64,000 nucleotides of DNA. Origin: Hydrangea macrophylla (Eukaryota > Streptophyta > Magnoliopsida > Cornales > Hydrangeaceae). Positions within the stretch are counted from its first letter, which is position 1. Every line of letters starts with the position of its first letter. Location of the stretch: positions 99,832,140 to 99,896,139 of the forward strand of contig CM066992.1 in NCBI GenBank assembly GCA_033977485.1, written 5' to 3'. A model generated the notes under the pieces. That model did not search any database. It was given only the letters and a program-made list of their open reading frames with translations, and was not told where the DNA came from. The translations under genes were made by a program, and so were the position numbers. Shown in pieces: positions 47,001 to 57,584 of this stretch.

Positions 47001-48778
47001 AAGACTTAATAAACTAAATTGAAAATTGAAACAAATCAGCCACTGAAATCTTTTCCTTTTTCCTTCTTTTCCTTCTTACTTTTCTCTTTTTGAAGCTCAG
47101 TGAATCATCCAAAGATCCTGACAACCTCAGGTTGTCTCTTTTATTTTAATCCACCATATTATCCCACTTCAAACAAAATTAAAACTAGCACCAAAACAAG
47201 AATAACACACTGTCCTGTATTTGGCATTGACACAACCTATGTTTTTATCACTAATCAGCACAATAAGGAAAGGAGAACTGCTCGTCATGGAATCTATTTG
47301 ACAGCTTAAGCTTCTTGCAATTGGATGTCAAACATGGTCCTTAAAGCTCCACGAAATATATCTTTCCTATGGTATTCATTGACAGAAGCATCTTCCCCTA
47401 AAGGGAAACAGGTAACTTTAAATGGAGGAATCCACAACAGTGTCATTATCGATATTTCAAGTAGGGGCACACTCTTGTTACTTTTGCGCAAGACAAACAT
47501 AAAGCATGGTTGGGATTAAAGACGAAAAAGCGTAGCTTCATTGTACTGAGTGATTACTTGTTTTCATGTTCAGCTTTTATTCCAGAAATTCATGAACATT
47601 ACAAATGCATACTTCTCACTTTATGCACAAATCTTCCCATAATTGTCCGAAAGAAACTTTATCATTAGTTGATAATCTTGCTTGTTTCAACAAAACCAAA
47701 TTCAATCAACATTTTCAATGCATACTTTTTGCACTATGCATATGCCGTGCCCGTAAAATATCTTTTTCCACTGTATAATAATCAACAAGTAGACATTTAC
47801 ATACAGAAAGCAGACGTTAATCAAAAACATAAGCTCATATCACCTGCCCCAGAAATCCGGTAGTCCCACTTTCAACCAATGGAACTTCAGCGGCCAAACA
47901 AAGACGGTTGACATGTCGCCTCGCATCTAAGTTGTCGAGTCCATTCAAAACAACATTAAATTGCCTAAAGAAGTCCATATTGAAGTCGGGATCTTTAACA
48001 TTTGCATGGTAAGATGTAATGCTTATTTGAGGCCTAAATCTTAGTACAGCATCCCGAGCAACCTGATAAAAAAAAAAAAATTAAAAAAATACCAAACAAA
48101 AACGGACAGAACTACTTGTGCCAGAAATCAATGAGGTTAAATACAGTGTACTCACTTTGGCCTTAGATTGCCCAACATGCGACTTCCGGAATAAAAATTG
48201 TCTGTTTAGGTTACTCACTTCTATTGTATCCATGTCAATCTGCAAAACCAATACAAAGACTTGTTAAAGGAAACTAGAGTCTCCTGCTTTCAATGGGGAT
48301 TCCTATAGTTTTTGAATAAACGGGAAATGTTAACATGTGCCCATGTTATTATGTTAATAGAACCCTAAATAGTTAGTCCTTTCATTTGGAAGAAGACGAA
48401 TAATATATCTTCAAACCCTACCACCCTCACCAAAAAAAGCTTGAACAGCAAAAACCCTAGTGAGACTCCAAAACCTGGAACTAATCATGTAATTAGTCAA
48501 ATTCAATCTGGATTCAAAACATACAGTAGTAGAAATACTAAAAGCTGCACTTACGATGTGAATGTTTTCAAAACCAGAGAGGGCGAGCGTTTTGAGAAGC
48601 TCGCAGCCGATACCACCAGCACCAACCATGAGTACTTTTGAACCCTAAACAGTTAGAATAAGCACAGAAACTTCATAAATCAAGTGATTTTTTTCCTGAA
48701 ATATGAATCATTTAGACGGAGACAAATACATATATATACATATACCTTGATTGAAGGTAGCTGTTGCTGGGACGCCAT
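34633..48778 (-). CDS. SAE2: SUMO-activating enzyme subunit 2 (SAE2/UBA2)
   Basis: Eleven exons on the minus strand agree in phase: 48778-48746, 48644-48555, 48239-48156, 48062-47844, 46499-46398, 45974-45516, 45146-44917, 42813-42720, 42606-42424, 42020-41923, 35131-34633. They give 696 residues. The adenylation domain starts [18 protein letters not shown] (ATP binding) and [18 protein letters not shown]. Zinc Cys pairs are C153/C156 and C432/C435. The catalytic Cys is C168 (FPVCTI), matching the Cys that carries SUMO as a thioester. A ubiquitin-fold domain (about 438-531) and an acidic tail with nuclear signals (KKRKL, TKKKRLQ) follow. The partner is SAE1; the product is SUMO handed to the E2 SCE1. 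The protein is longer than the roughly 625 residues I recall for Arabidopsis, mostly through a repeated tail. Intron 10 is 6.8 kb because of a hAT insertion. Confidence 0.95.
34664..34863 (-). repeat. Three in-frame repeats in the SAE2 C-terminal exon
   Basis: Units at 34799-34863, 34736-34798 and 34664-34735 (72, 63 and about 65 bp) each begin with GAATTCCCATCCTC on the plus strand. They encode LEDGNSDTK followed by (L)GEI(D/E)D and NII. The middle unit lacks 9 bp, keeping frame. The units are nearly identical in DNA, so the expansion looks fairly recent. It lies in the disordered acidic tail just before the final KKKRLQ. Confidence 0.85.
35396..35561. mobile_element. Foldback MITE in SAE2 intron 10
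   Basis: Arms of about 80 bp: the left begins GGTAATACTTGGGACACACC and the right, inverted, begins TGAGTAAAGATTGGGACGCA. Both contain GATGTGTCTAT(A)TCTCTC. The hairpin centre is GTCACTAGTGAC, a perfect 12-bp palindrome. It is the closest relative of the element at 51599-51779. Confidence 0.75.
36733..37766. repeat. Twelve-copy tandem repeat (about 82-91-bp unit) in the hAT leader intron
   Basis: Each unit carries ACCATGTATTAATTATAGAA then TCTAGTGTAATAATTTT, a TA-tract of variable length and TATAAAAAAA. I count twelve copies of the core. Copies alternate between GTTTACCCTAACC and GTTGACCCTAACC and between short and long TA tracts, hinting that pairs of units were amplified together. Diverged half units follow to about 37930. 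Confidence 0.85.
38001..41421 (+). CDS. hAT transposase, BED finger, with long Gly/Tyr/Ser-rich tail
   Basis: Exons 38001-39821, 39896-39968 and 40046-41421 join in frame to give 1089 residues without a stop. The start [12 protein letters not shown] follows a splice acceptor at 37999. A BED-type finger uses C24, C27, H41 and probably C52. An acidic linker follows, then the RNase H-like DUF659 core (IMCDGWSS and [13 protein letters not shown] carry the catalytic Asp residues) and the hAT dimerisation domain (about 633-700; [20 protein letters not shown] and CERNWSTWS). Beyond it, about 380 residues are acidic and then Gly/Tyr/Ser-rich (a run of Asp near 812, then repeated [11 protein letters not shown]). 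The enzyme would cut and rejoin hAT element ends. Whether this copy is expressed cannot be seen. Confidence 0.85.
42082..42370. mobile_element. Tourist-like MITE in SAE2 intron 9
   Basis: The left end AGGCTCTGTTGGTTCGC and the right end CCATGAACCAAACAGAGCCT are inverted copies with one base missing. Immediate flanks GAA and TAA could be a degraded 3-bp TSD of PIF/Harbinger type, but this is weak. The 289-bp body is A-rich with GGAAGGGAAA and its inverse CTTTTTCC. Confidence 0.6.
43758..44644. mobile_element. Non-autonomous hAT-like element in SAE2 intron 7
   Basis: Ends TAGGGGTGTTCA and TGTACACCCCTA are inverted and hAT-like. Subterminal arms are rich in CCGAACCGAC and AACCGGTTTTG words on both sides. 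Flanks TTGAGTTT and TTCAGCCT are similar but not identical octamers, so the TSD is at best degraded. The interior holds a compound CT/AC microsatellite (about 43979-44074) followed by 350 bp of GC-moderate DNA that does not look like the arms. Confidence 0.6.
43979..44074. repeat. Compound CT then AC microsatellite
   Basis: About 32 CT units change directly to about 14 AC units. It is inside the hAT-like element in SAE2 intron 7 and is likely to vary in length among individuals. Confidence 0.9.
45181..45452. mobile_element. MITE with GGCCTGTTTGG-like ends in SAE2 intron 6
   Basis: Left end GAGGCCTGTTTAGAGTG and right end CCAATCCAAACGGCCCTG form an imperfect inverted pair. The body includes GCTTCAGCC-type words in both orientations (near 45294 and 45408). 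No TSD is clear. Confidence 0.45.
46529..46608. repeat. Direct repeat of 30 bp in SAE2 intron 4
   Basis: GGAAGAGAAAAGTTGGATAC plus CGAAAAACAC occurs at 46529 and again at 46579, exactly 50 bp apart and identical. It is a recent small tandem duplication, next to exon 5. Confidence 0.85.
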
Positions 48779-48799
48779 TGGAGAGAAAAAGGATCAAAG

Positions 48800-48981
48800 A
48801 TTGATATATATATATATATATATATGTACTATCAAATAAGAGATACAGATATATATATATATATATATATATGAGGGTTTTTGTGTTGTGGGGAAGGGGA
48901 ATCGAACCAAGAGGGGAAGGGAATTGGGTAATCTTGATGGACTTTCGCCCGAACACTTCGAGGAAAGGGCGCCAAAAAAGA

Positions 48982-49014
<33 letters not shown>

Positions 49015-49100
49015 GCAATAAGTAGACGCAGTAGGTGGTGTTTGGGAGAGTGGGGGTTGAGGACCACATTAATGCGGTTTGTTATAGACGCCCGGCTGAA
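48800..49100 (-). promoter_or_regulatory. SAE2 leader and proximal promoter with TA and GA repeats
   Basis: Upstream of the ATG (minus strand) lie two TA tracts (about 48804-48824 and 48848-48872) and a GA tract (about 48984-49013 on the plus strand as CT). The transcription start is probably near the GA tract, as in the other genes here. No clear TATA box was seen. Confidence 0.4.
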
Positions 49101-51490
49101 CTGACCTTGGCGGACTAAAATTTAGGTGAATAAAGAATCTATCAAAGCAAAATATATATACACCCGTCAAAATCAAAAAATAATTAGATGTATTTATTCA
49201 TTAAATAAAAAAATCAAAATCAAATAATATTAAATCTTAAATGTACTGCTGTGAAAACAAAATTGTAAATGCTTACCTTCAATAATCTGAGACGGAAACA
49301 AAATATTTTTTCTTTTTTTCTTCTTCCTTTTTTTAAAATTTTTTTTCCCGAATCATTTATTAGTGTTTTCACTTCTGTTTTCTTTTAGCCATTCTCTCCC
49401 TAAACACATGATATATTGGAAAATTTTATCATTTTTTTGTTCCTTTTCTTTTTTCCATCTTTTTTAAAATAATTTCTTTTCTTTTCTTTTGTTCACTTTT
49501 TAAATATTTTTTGTTTTTACATCATAACACATGATATATTCAAAAACCCTATCATCTTTTTCCTTTTTTCTTTTTTCTTTTTTGTTTTGACTACATATAA
49601 AGTTTATACAAATAAAATTTACTTTGCTAAAATCAAGGGAATGGTTATATTTATTACATGCACATACCTATAAAATGAATTTCTATTTTGGTTTTATTCA
49701 CAATCTCTAATATTAATTTTCTCAAGTTTATTTTATGCGCGTAAAAAAATAAATTTCTAACCATGTGTGTGTGTGTGAATTAAATGTATAGGTATGTGTG
49801 TAATAAAATGAGCAATTATATTTATATTTATAGCTCTAATGCCAAAAAAAAAAAAAAGAGTTAAAGTTAAAAGAAATGGAAATGTGTATTTTGTGCAACA
49901 TGGGATTATAGATGTGTTAGTAATTGTAATTACAATTTGTCTTTTAACATTGCAAGGTATTGCTTATATATGTATATACCGTCAGGCTCTAAAGAGGGCG
50001 CCCTCTCTTTATTAAAGAGAGGGCATCTGTTTTAACCGTCGGATCGTGTTTAAAAACTGTGAAATGACAACATTGCCCTTAATGAAAACACGATCCAACG
50101 GCCAAAACAGAGCCCTCTCTTTATTAAAAAGAGGGTGCCCTCTTTAGAGAATTTTCGTATGTATATATATATTATGAGTATGTGTATAATATAGAAATAT
50201 TAAATTAATTTTATTCCAAAATTGGTGATGTTTGTTTGGGAAACAAAAATACAAAAAACAAAGGCCAAAATCGGTTTTCCAAACATGGCACAACCGGTTA
50301 CACAACCGATTTTGGTTTTTTTTTTTTTAATTTGTTTTCATTTTTTGTTGAAAAAGTGAGGTGGGCCTATAAATTTAACTTACACATATGCTTAGGCATT
50401 TAATTTTATTATACATACATGCCTAAAAAAACAAAAGTAAAAAACAAAACAAAACAAAAAACCCATGATTGGTTGTCCTAAAATATTTTGATCACACAAT
50501 GCCTACCCACAATCTACAAAAAATTTCATTTTTTTAGGCATGTGTGTGTAATAAAATTAAATGTCTAAGCGTGTATGTAAATTAAATTTATAGGCACACC
50601 TCACTTTTTCAAGGAAAAAATAAAACAAACGAAATCGTGTGTGAATAAATGGACAAAAAAATAGTGTGGAGATGTATGAAATTGTATATGATTTCAAAGG
50701 AAATGAATAATTCAAAAAATGACAAATAAGAATAAAATTGAAATTGAAAATTACATTTAACCTCTTTTATATATGGTATAGATAGATATAGTCATACATA
50801 TATAGATATAGATTTATATATGGTATATAAAATAAATGTTAGTTCTTTGTCTAGGAAAAACAAAAAAAGAAAAATAAAACTAAACCAAACAAGGCATAGC
50901 CCAATTCGAGTTGTGTAGTGCCTTGTTTGTGTTAGTGGTCTGTTTGAAAAAATCCAAAAAATAAAAACAAAACAAAATCTAACAAGTTAGTGACTTGTTT
51001 GAGAAGAACGAAGAAAACATATAAACCACAACGTCGAAAAGCGGTTGTGCCAACAACCTACAATTGTTGACTTTTGGTTTATTGAACCAAATTGTAAATA
51101 TTGTAACTATTGCTTGAAAAGTTGATTAAATCATCATCTGTAGATTAAATAAATTTAGAAGTTGAATGAAATTGTAAATATTTGTAATTATTGTTTGAAA
51201 AGTTGATTGAATCATCATTTTTAGAATAATTTAATTTTATAAGTTGACCTAATAGTAATAAGGGTTATTTTGTGGATGAAATGACCAACCTACCCTCACA
51301 AAATGACAAAAACTGAAAGTGATCATTAAAGCAAAATGGAACAAAAAAGAAAAGTAAGGGTAAAACTGTGATTTCAAACAAATCAAAAAATGACAAATTA
51401 GGACAAAATTGAAATTGATAATCAAAGTTAGCATCTTTTATAGAGGTAGTGAAAGTGATACATATACATTTATATAGTAATTTTTATTTT
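49100..51490. other. Gene-free AT-rich spacer
   Basis: Mostly A/T homopolymer-rich DNA with short diverged direct repeats (for example GTTGATTAAATCATCATC near 51120 and GTTGATTGAATCATCATT near 51200). Apart from the MITE at 49979-50156 nothing is bounded or coding. Confidence 0.5.
49979..50156. mobile_element. MITE within a TA tract, related to the 4688 element
   Basis: Starts CCGTCAGGCTCTAAAGAGGG, matching the GGTCAGGCTTTAGAG end at 4961. The arms contain GGGCGCCCTCTCTTTATTAA and its inverse near 50110-50150. TA-rich tracts flank it at about 49964-49978 and 50159-50175. The 178-bp body holds CCGTCGGATCGTG and its near inverse CACGATCCAACGG. Confidence 0.7.
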
Positions 51491-51600
51491 ATTTTTTACA
51501 TTTGGTGTGGTGGTCTAGTTCGAGCACATAAGCGTTAGGGTCTGAGGGGGAGGTTCGAACCCTATTATGAGTGTGACATGAAAAGAATTTTTACAAGAGT
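51490..51600 (+). mobile_element. SINE-like fragment with a B-box
   Basis: GGTGTGGTGGTCTAGTTCGA at about 51505 followed by GAGGTTCGAACCCTATTATG at about 51550 resembles a tRNA-derived SINE head with A and B boxes about 35 bp apart. The 3' part is cut off by, or merges into, the foldback element at 51599. Confidence 0.4.
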
Positions 51601-51779
51601 AATACTTGGGGCACAACCAAAGCCACAATCTTTTACTCACAACCTCCATTTTGTGTCTATCTCTCTCCTAGTGGGAACTTTGGGGTCACTGACACTGTGG
51701 GACCCATCAAGAGAGAGATAGACACAAAATGGAGGTTGTGAGCCAAATGTTGTGGTTTTGGTTGTGCCCCAAGTATTAC
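51599..51779. mobile_element. Near-perfect foldback MITE
   Basis: The left arm GTAATACTTGGGGCACAACC and the right arm GGTTGTGCCCCAAGTATTAC are exact inverses at the ends. Arms of about 70 bp (through GTGTCTATCTCTCT and its inverse) surround a 40-bp loop containing CACTGACACTGTGGG. The close match of the arms suggests a young insertion. Confidence 0.85.
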
Positions 51780-51923
51780 CCTTTTTGCAACTAGGCCCAA
51801 TGGTGATAATTGAAAAAATTTTACAAAATAATAATGCATACTTGCATGGCGTGATGGCGGAACCAGAATATCATTTTAGGGGCATACATAAATGGGCTGC
51901 CTCTGCCTCGAATTTTTGTGTTA

Positions 51924-52114
51924 AATGCTACACCCACACCCAAATCTCACACACATCTATCCAGCCACACTCTGATGTAGATCAATAGGGAGAGGAGAGA
52001 GATTGTAAAGTGGTGTAGACCACAGTGGACTCCACAGTCTCTCTCCTTTCTCCATTAATCCACGTCAGGGTGTGAATGGATGAATGAAATTTGAGTATGG
52101 GTCTAGCATTACTC
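51924..52114. mobile_element. Foldback MITE
   Basis: Left AATGCTACACCCACACCCAA and right inverse AATGCTAGACCCATACTCAA form arms of about 75 bp that also share CTATCCAGCCACAC and CATCCATTCACAC. The right edge reads GCATTACTCC, the group signature. Confidence 0.7.
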
Positions 52115-52699
52115 CGTTAAAATAGTACAATATTTTAAGGCTTTAACCATTGTCTGGTTATTCCTTGTATTTCTAGTATAGTGGTTTGACAGTCAAAAGC
52201 ATAACTATTCAAAAATAAACAAGCATCTTCTAAGGAAAAAAAAATGAAGTATTCATATGTTTTTATTTCTTTTATTCTTCTTATTAGTTTTATCTATAAC
52301 ACAAAGAATTCTTCGTATATTCGAAAGAGATATATATGAGGACTTATGTACTTTGGGCTAATTGAGTAAATGATATATTGTTCGGGTAAAAACTATAAAT
52401 AAAAAATAATTTAAAAAAATTAAAGTAAAATTTATGAGTTTAGAAAAAATAAATTAAAAAATAGAAGGGTCAAGGACCTAGGTTGGATTTTATATGAAGC
52501 ACATAGGGGAAAAAAGGACTTAAATACATTTTACACCCCTGAACTTTACACCATGTGTCAATTTGATCGCTCTGATTTTCAAATTTGTCAATTTTATCCG
52601 TTAGTTAACTTTTAAATTTTGTTCAATGTCATCCCTCCGTTAGCATTATGTTAAAAACCCAGATAGATTTTCAGCACACGTGTGACACGTAATATTTAA

Positions 52700-52727
52700 C
52701 TAGTCAATACCCCGTGCAATGCACGGG
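52700..52727 (-). mobile_element. Candidate Helitron 3' terminus
   Basis: Read on the minus strand: a hairpin CCCGTGCATTGCACGGG (7-bp stem, 3-base loop), a short spacer (GTATTGA) and CTAG followed by T. This is the classical Helitron 3' end: hairpin close to a CTRR end inserted before T. The body would extend to higher coordinates. A matching 5' TC end was not located. Confidence 0.45.
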
Positions 52728-54069
52728 CTGTTCGGGCCTTGGACACATAGTGTATAAGGACCTTGATCCTTACTGTAAGTCTATAATAATCTTTTATGTA
52801 ATGGGAATTTTACAAAGAATTGAAGAAAAGAAGATGATACGGAATGATAGATAGAGAGCGAATTTCGCAGATAGCTATCTGAAATTCGCAAAACTTAACT
52901 TTATACACAACTTAGCATAGCTCGAATATAACACCTAATCAATTATTGATCAATACATGATGCAACTTACTGTCACTAACATTCCAGTTGGATATGCAAA
53001 ACGACAACTTTAGGTGCCCTTCAAAATAGTGTCGTGACACTTAAGACTGCACCTCCAAAATTTAGTTTTGAACTTCTTTCTATGAAGCGATGTCTTCTCT
53101 CGTGTCTTTAACCTTGCTCCTCAAAATCTATTGAATAGTGACCATGACATAGTGTGAAACTATTCAGAACAAAAATGTTATGCAAGGATACGAATGGCAA
53201 AGCTAAACATGTAAAACTGCTTTTTTCACAAAGTAGTTAAGTAAAGAATCCAAACCATCACAATTAAAAAGAAGAAGCAGGCAAAAGAAACATAGTAATA
53301 GCTAAGCACTATCAAGGAGAAATATGTATTGTGTAAATAACATGCAAAGACAAAAAATTCATTGAAGAAAATGAAAACTAACTAATGGTAACCTTTCAGC
53401 ATAGTGTTTTGGATTTCCTTTTGTGACCTGTAATAAGATTAACATAAGGAGTACTGACATAACAAAAAACAGTGAGGTACATACTTATAAAGGAAAAAAA
53501 TGATAAAAAATCTACATATAGAATGCCAAGTCCCAAAGAGAAACTTCCAAGTCTAATCAAAACATATCTTTATAATTACCAGTAATAATGGTGTGTGTTT
53601 TTTTTTTGGGGGGGGGGGGTAGTGCCTTCATTTTTGTAAATGATTTTCTAAAATAAAATCAAGTGTAAAACATCAAAGCAACAGTGTGGGCCAATCGCCC
53701 AATGGTTGCACCGAATTGAACCTAATCTATTAGGAATCAAAGTTTTCTTGTAGTTTTTTATGTTTCTAAAATATGTATATGCAGTCCAAGTGAGTGGAAT
53801 TTAGAGTTCTCTAGCTTGATGATTTCTGGCCACGAGACTACAATGATTACATCCCTATATTTCATTCATGATCTCTGTTACTTCTGATTTTGCATTTATT
53901 GAATTATCATTTCCATTTGAAATCTGTAGTAAAAGTGCATGCAAATGGAATTAAATCCCTTACCATTCGGCCATCCTTGAGTACAATGTTTTTAGGTTTA
54001 CACAAAGTCATTATAGATACTATATTTTACAGACCTAAAACCCACTATAGGTATAATGTTAGAAAGTTG

Positions 54070-54215
54070 AGTACGACTTTTGTGACCTGGGTGTAATGTT
54101 GTGCGAGCTGGATATGATTTTTGTGACCTAGGTGCAATGTTGTAAGATTTGAATAAGATTTTTGTGACCTGGGTGTAATGTTTTGTGAATTGAGTACGTT
54201 TTTTGTGACCTAACA
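54070..54215. repeat. Tandem repeat, about 44-bp unit
   Basis: Three to four units carry TTTTTGTGACCTGGGTGTAATG followed by TTGT(G/A)(C/A)GA and a variable GA/AT-rich spacer. The last unit is partial (GTACGTTTTTTGTGACCTA). Confidence 0.75.
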
Positions 54216-54770
54216 GCTTCACAGAACCACATCCTATCAAAGAATACACCCAAATGTTTGTTTCTCATCCTATTTAAAATTTTAAACATTCCAACTTTCC
54301 CGAGAAAATTTTGAAGCGAGAAAGTAAGGGAACTACAATTCATCTTCACCTGAGTTTGTCACTGGACAGTTGCTCCTTCCATAAAAATGCATTTTAAGTT
54401 ATAAAAATTAAGAACATATCTATTCATCCAATCACTCAATTAACTGACGACTATTGGTAAAAATTGTTTATCGATTTTTGCAATTTCTGTAATTTAAGTC
54501 TTCTACATCAAAATGAGAAGTTAATTATGATGTTGCTAACCTATTTCATATATATATATATAAATACATGTGTGCGATTATATATATATAAATCTACGGA
54601 CATAAGTGGTAAGGCACGCACCATTTGATGAGATATTGGACTTCAACCTTTGTTTGCAGCATTGTAAATTGCGAATCCATAGATAAAACACCTAGAAATA
54701 AGGGAAAATGTGTACATATCAAAATCATTACACAGGTAATTAAGAAATTGACAAATTGCAAATGCCAAAC

Positions 54771-54773
<3 letters not shown>

Positions 54774-54816
<43 letters not shown>

Positions 54817-54845
54817 TATATATATATAGATAGATAGATAGATAT
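54774..54845. repeat. GA, TA and GATA microsatellites in series
   Basis: About 18 GA units, then a short TA run, then four GATA units (to about 54844). Uninterrupted runs suggest high mutability. Confidence 0.85.
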
Positions 54846-55224
54846 TGTGAACCCTTTTATTCCATACGGCTACTAAAAGAAAACCATGTGGAACACTAAA
54901 ATGTTCGCGTAGTGAAAAACAAAATTTTAATGGTTTCCTAAACCCATGATCAAGTCTATGATATTTACAAAATACATACAACATCCATAGGGGGTTAATC
55001 GAATAGTTACCCTTGTAGCGTGCTTTATAAAATATTAATTCCCTTTCGTCCCATGAACAGTTCACCAAATCGTCCAAGCGTCCGATCTCTAAAAGTATCC
55101 ACACGAACAAATCATGAATTGGAAGAATGTCTAATTTCTCCAAATAATTAATTGAAGAAAACAAAAAACTATTGAAGTAATGTAGGCCGCACGGATCCTT
55201 GTGGTAAGATATATTGTTGGGAGA

Positions 55225-55929
55225 TGATGATGCCAAAATTGAGTTAAAGTAAATTAGAGCAAATTAAGGAGAGAGAGTGTGTGAAAGACTGGTTTTTTTT
55301 GTATGTGGTTTGGCCCTGTTAATGAAGGAACTTACGTCCACGTATGTGTTTGAGCACTTCTACTATGTGAAATAAAACTGCTGCAGGGACCTTGGTGATC
55401 CAACAATGGTGACTGGAACTACCAAGGGTCGGCCGTGCAGGGTGATGTTTAAGATTTCTCGGGAGAGAGGCTAGACAGTGTAGTGTATTTTTCTTGGTGA
55501 GATTTTGATTGGGATCCCCTCTAATGGGGGGTGAGTGGTCTCTTTTATAGATGCAAGAGACCTACTCGTACAAGGATAAGGAAATACAATCCAATTAGGA
55601 TTGATTGGCATTAATTGTGGGGGTTTCCTAGTTGGATTAGGAAACAATGTGCTATTTCCATTAGTCTTCTAACTTGATTAGGAAATAGCCTGGAATATTC
55701 TGGAACGTGTCTCGCGGGCCTGGTTTAACTGCGTCTGGACAGACCGTGCTTGCGTGGTCTTCCTGACCTATTGGTCGGGTCGAGGATGAACCGCTCCGGA
55801 GGCCTCGGGCTGACCGAACCGCTCGGGCTAATGTTCATCCAAGGAAATGTGCATGATTTGACCGGGACAGGGACCGGCTGTTGAGTTGAACTGCTCGGCC
55901 ATAGGATAGGGCCAATTTTGGGCGTATCA
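55225..55929 (-). repeat. 3' LTR of gag-only element copy 2
   Basis: The 705-bp LTR shares the promoter phrase TCTATAAAAGAGACC (inverse strand, about 55542-55556) with copy 1. It is visibly closer to its partner at 62826-63523 than to copy 1 LTRs. ATTTCCTTATCC and CCAATTAATG-type blocks are conserved. Confidence 0.9.
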
Positions 55930-57584
55930 ACTGCCCCCCATTTACAAGGTTGGCCGGATGCCATATCGGGGCGAGTTTGTAAATCTGTTTGATACCACTT
56001 GCCGCTGTATGAGTGGTCGGGGAAGCTACCTTGGAGCTTCTGAGTCTCTTGAGTTCTTGGAACTGGCTAAGATTTTAGACTTAGCCTAGCTCGAAGTCTT
56101 TAAGTGCTCGGGAATTAGCCAAGAGTTGAGACTTAGCTTAATTCAGAGTCTTTTGTTTAAGTTAGCTCCCAGGATGGCGTCTTCTACCCGTAAACCTTCA
56201 TCAAGGTTGTGGGAAGAAAAATTTGACCATGTTGGAAAAGCCGACCTAAAGTGTATTGCTTTAGGGTCTTCTTATGTTAACTCCCAGGATGGTTATCCTC
56301 CACCCAGCCAGTCTTCGTCAAGACTACTGGGAGAAGAGTTTGACCATATTGGCAGAGCCGACCTAAAGTGTGTTGCTTTATAGTCTTTTTGCTGACCCTC
56401 TATCATGGGCCAACCTAAGAGGTTTTAGTCACCTCTATCGTCGGTTTGGACCTAAGTGGAGTTATTACCTCTGAGTACTGTAGGCACCCGGGTTGTCTAA
56501 GAGTTTGACTTAGTTAACCCCAAGACATGTAAATACCCGGTGTGATTGCCTGTTTAGTTCATTGCGCCTTCCTGTCCCCCAAGCTTTTGCTAAGACGAGG
56601 GTCTGTAGAGGCCATGACTGTAGGTAACCGACCCGGAACATGGGTGGTTGCAGGGTCTTTTGAAGCTTGCCATCATCAGCCACCTAGGGGGATTTGCCCC
56701 CATCGTCGGTTATGGACCTAAGTGAAGCCAGTGCCTCGAATATGACCCCGAGGTTTTTTGTGCCTCGAGTATGGTCCCGAGGTCTTTCATGCCTCGGGTG
56801 TCATCCCGAGGTCTTTTGCCAACTATGTAATAATGGTCTTTGGTTACCTCGGGGTTGAGCCCGAGGTCATTTGATGTGCCTCAAGTGTGGCTCGAGATCT
56901 TTGTAAGAGCTCTCTAACAGTCTGTGGAGCCTCATGCGATGATCGGGCAAGTACCACTGTAGTCGGGCTCATCTAGACTGATGAAGACAGGAGGTCGGGT
57001 CAGGATCACCGGATTCCTGATTATTCTGAGCTAGAGGCAAGGTCAGGATCACTAGATCTTAACTGCTGCAAACTGGAGGTCGGGTTGGGGCTGCCGAACT
57101 CAGACCGATGCGAACTGCAGGTCAGGTCGGAGCTGCTGGACTCAGACCGCTGTGAATCGGAGGTTGGGTCGGGGCTGCCAGACCCGGACCGTTGTGAACT
57201 GAAAGAACTGCGAAAACCATTGGGCTTCTTTGCGTTGCTCCTCTCGGGCTGATCTCGCTTTCGCTTATTTCTTGAAGGCTCGTCGCTTACGTGTCCGAGG
57301 TCTTTGGTCTTTAGAAATTCTTCAGTATCGACATACTTTCTAACCCTCTTTGTGAGTTCAATCAAGATTTTCAGTCAATTTTTGTGAAACGACGTGGCGC
57401 ACTTGGTGTGTTGAACTCCTGAGCAGAATGCTGTAATAGCGACGGTTTCATCAAGATCATAGATCCCGAGCTTCTCTTGATTAAACTGGTCGGTGAATTT
57501 CTTGAGGATCTCATTATTCCTTTATCTGACTGTCAGTAGCTGCATATCAGGCTTTGGCCATTCATACATAGGGGTGGCAATTTT

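Larger units (their letters stand above)
52120..55224. other. Gene-free AT-rich spacer with assorted repeats
   Basis: No gene is supported. A repeat-like phrase at about 52535-52660 (TACACCCCTGAACTTTACAC) is of the kind seen in plant MULE or MITE fragments. A candidate Helitron end lies at 52700-52727, a tandem repeat at 54070-54215 and microsatellites at 54774-54845. A minus-strand frame at 54643-55236 reads into LTR sequence and microsatellite and matches no family. Confidence 0.45.

Noticed and set aside
54643..55236. Minus-strand frame of 197 codons
   Set aside because: Its start lies in the LTR of the gag-only element and its end in a GA microsatellite. The middle part is not recognisable. 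Chance opening is more likely than a gene cut by the insertion, though the latter cannot be fully excluded.
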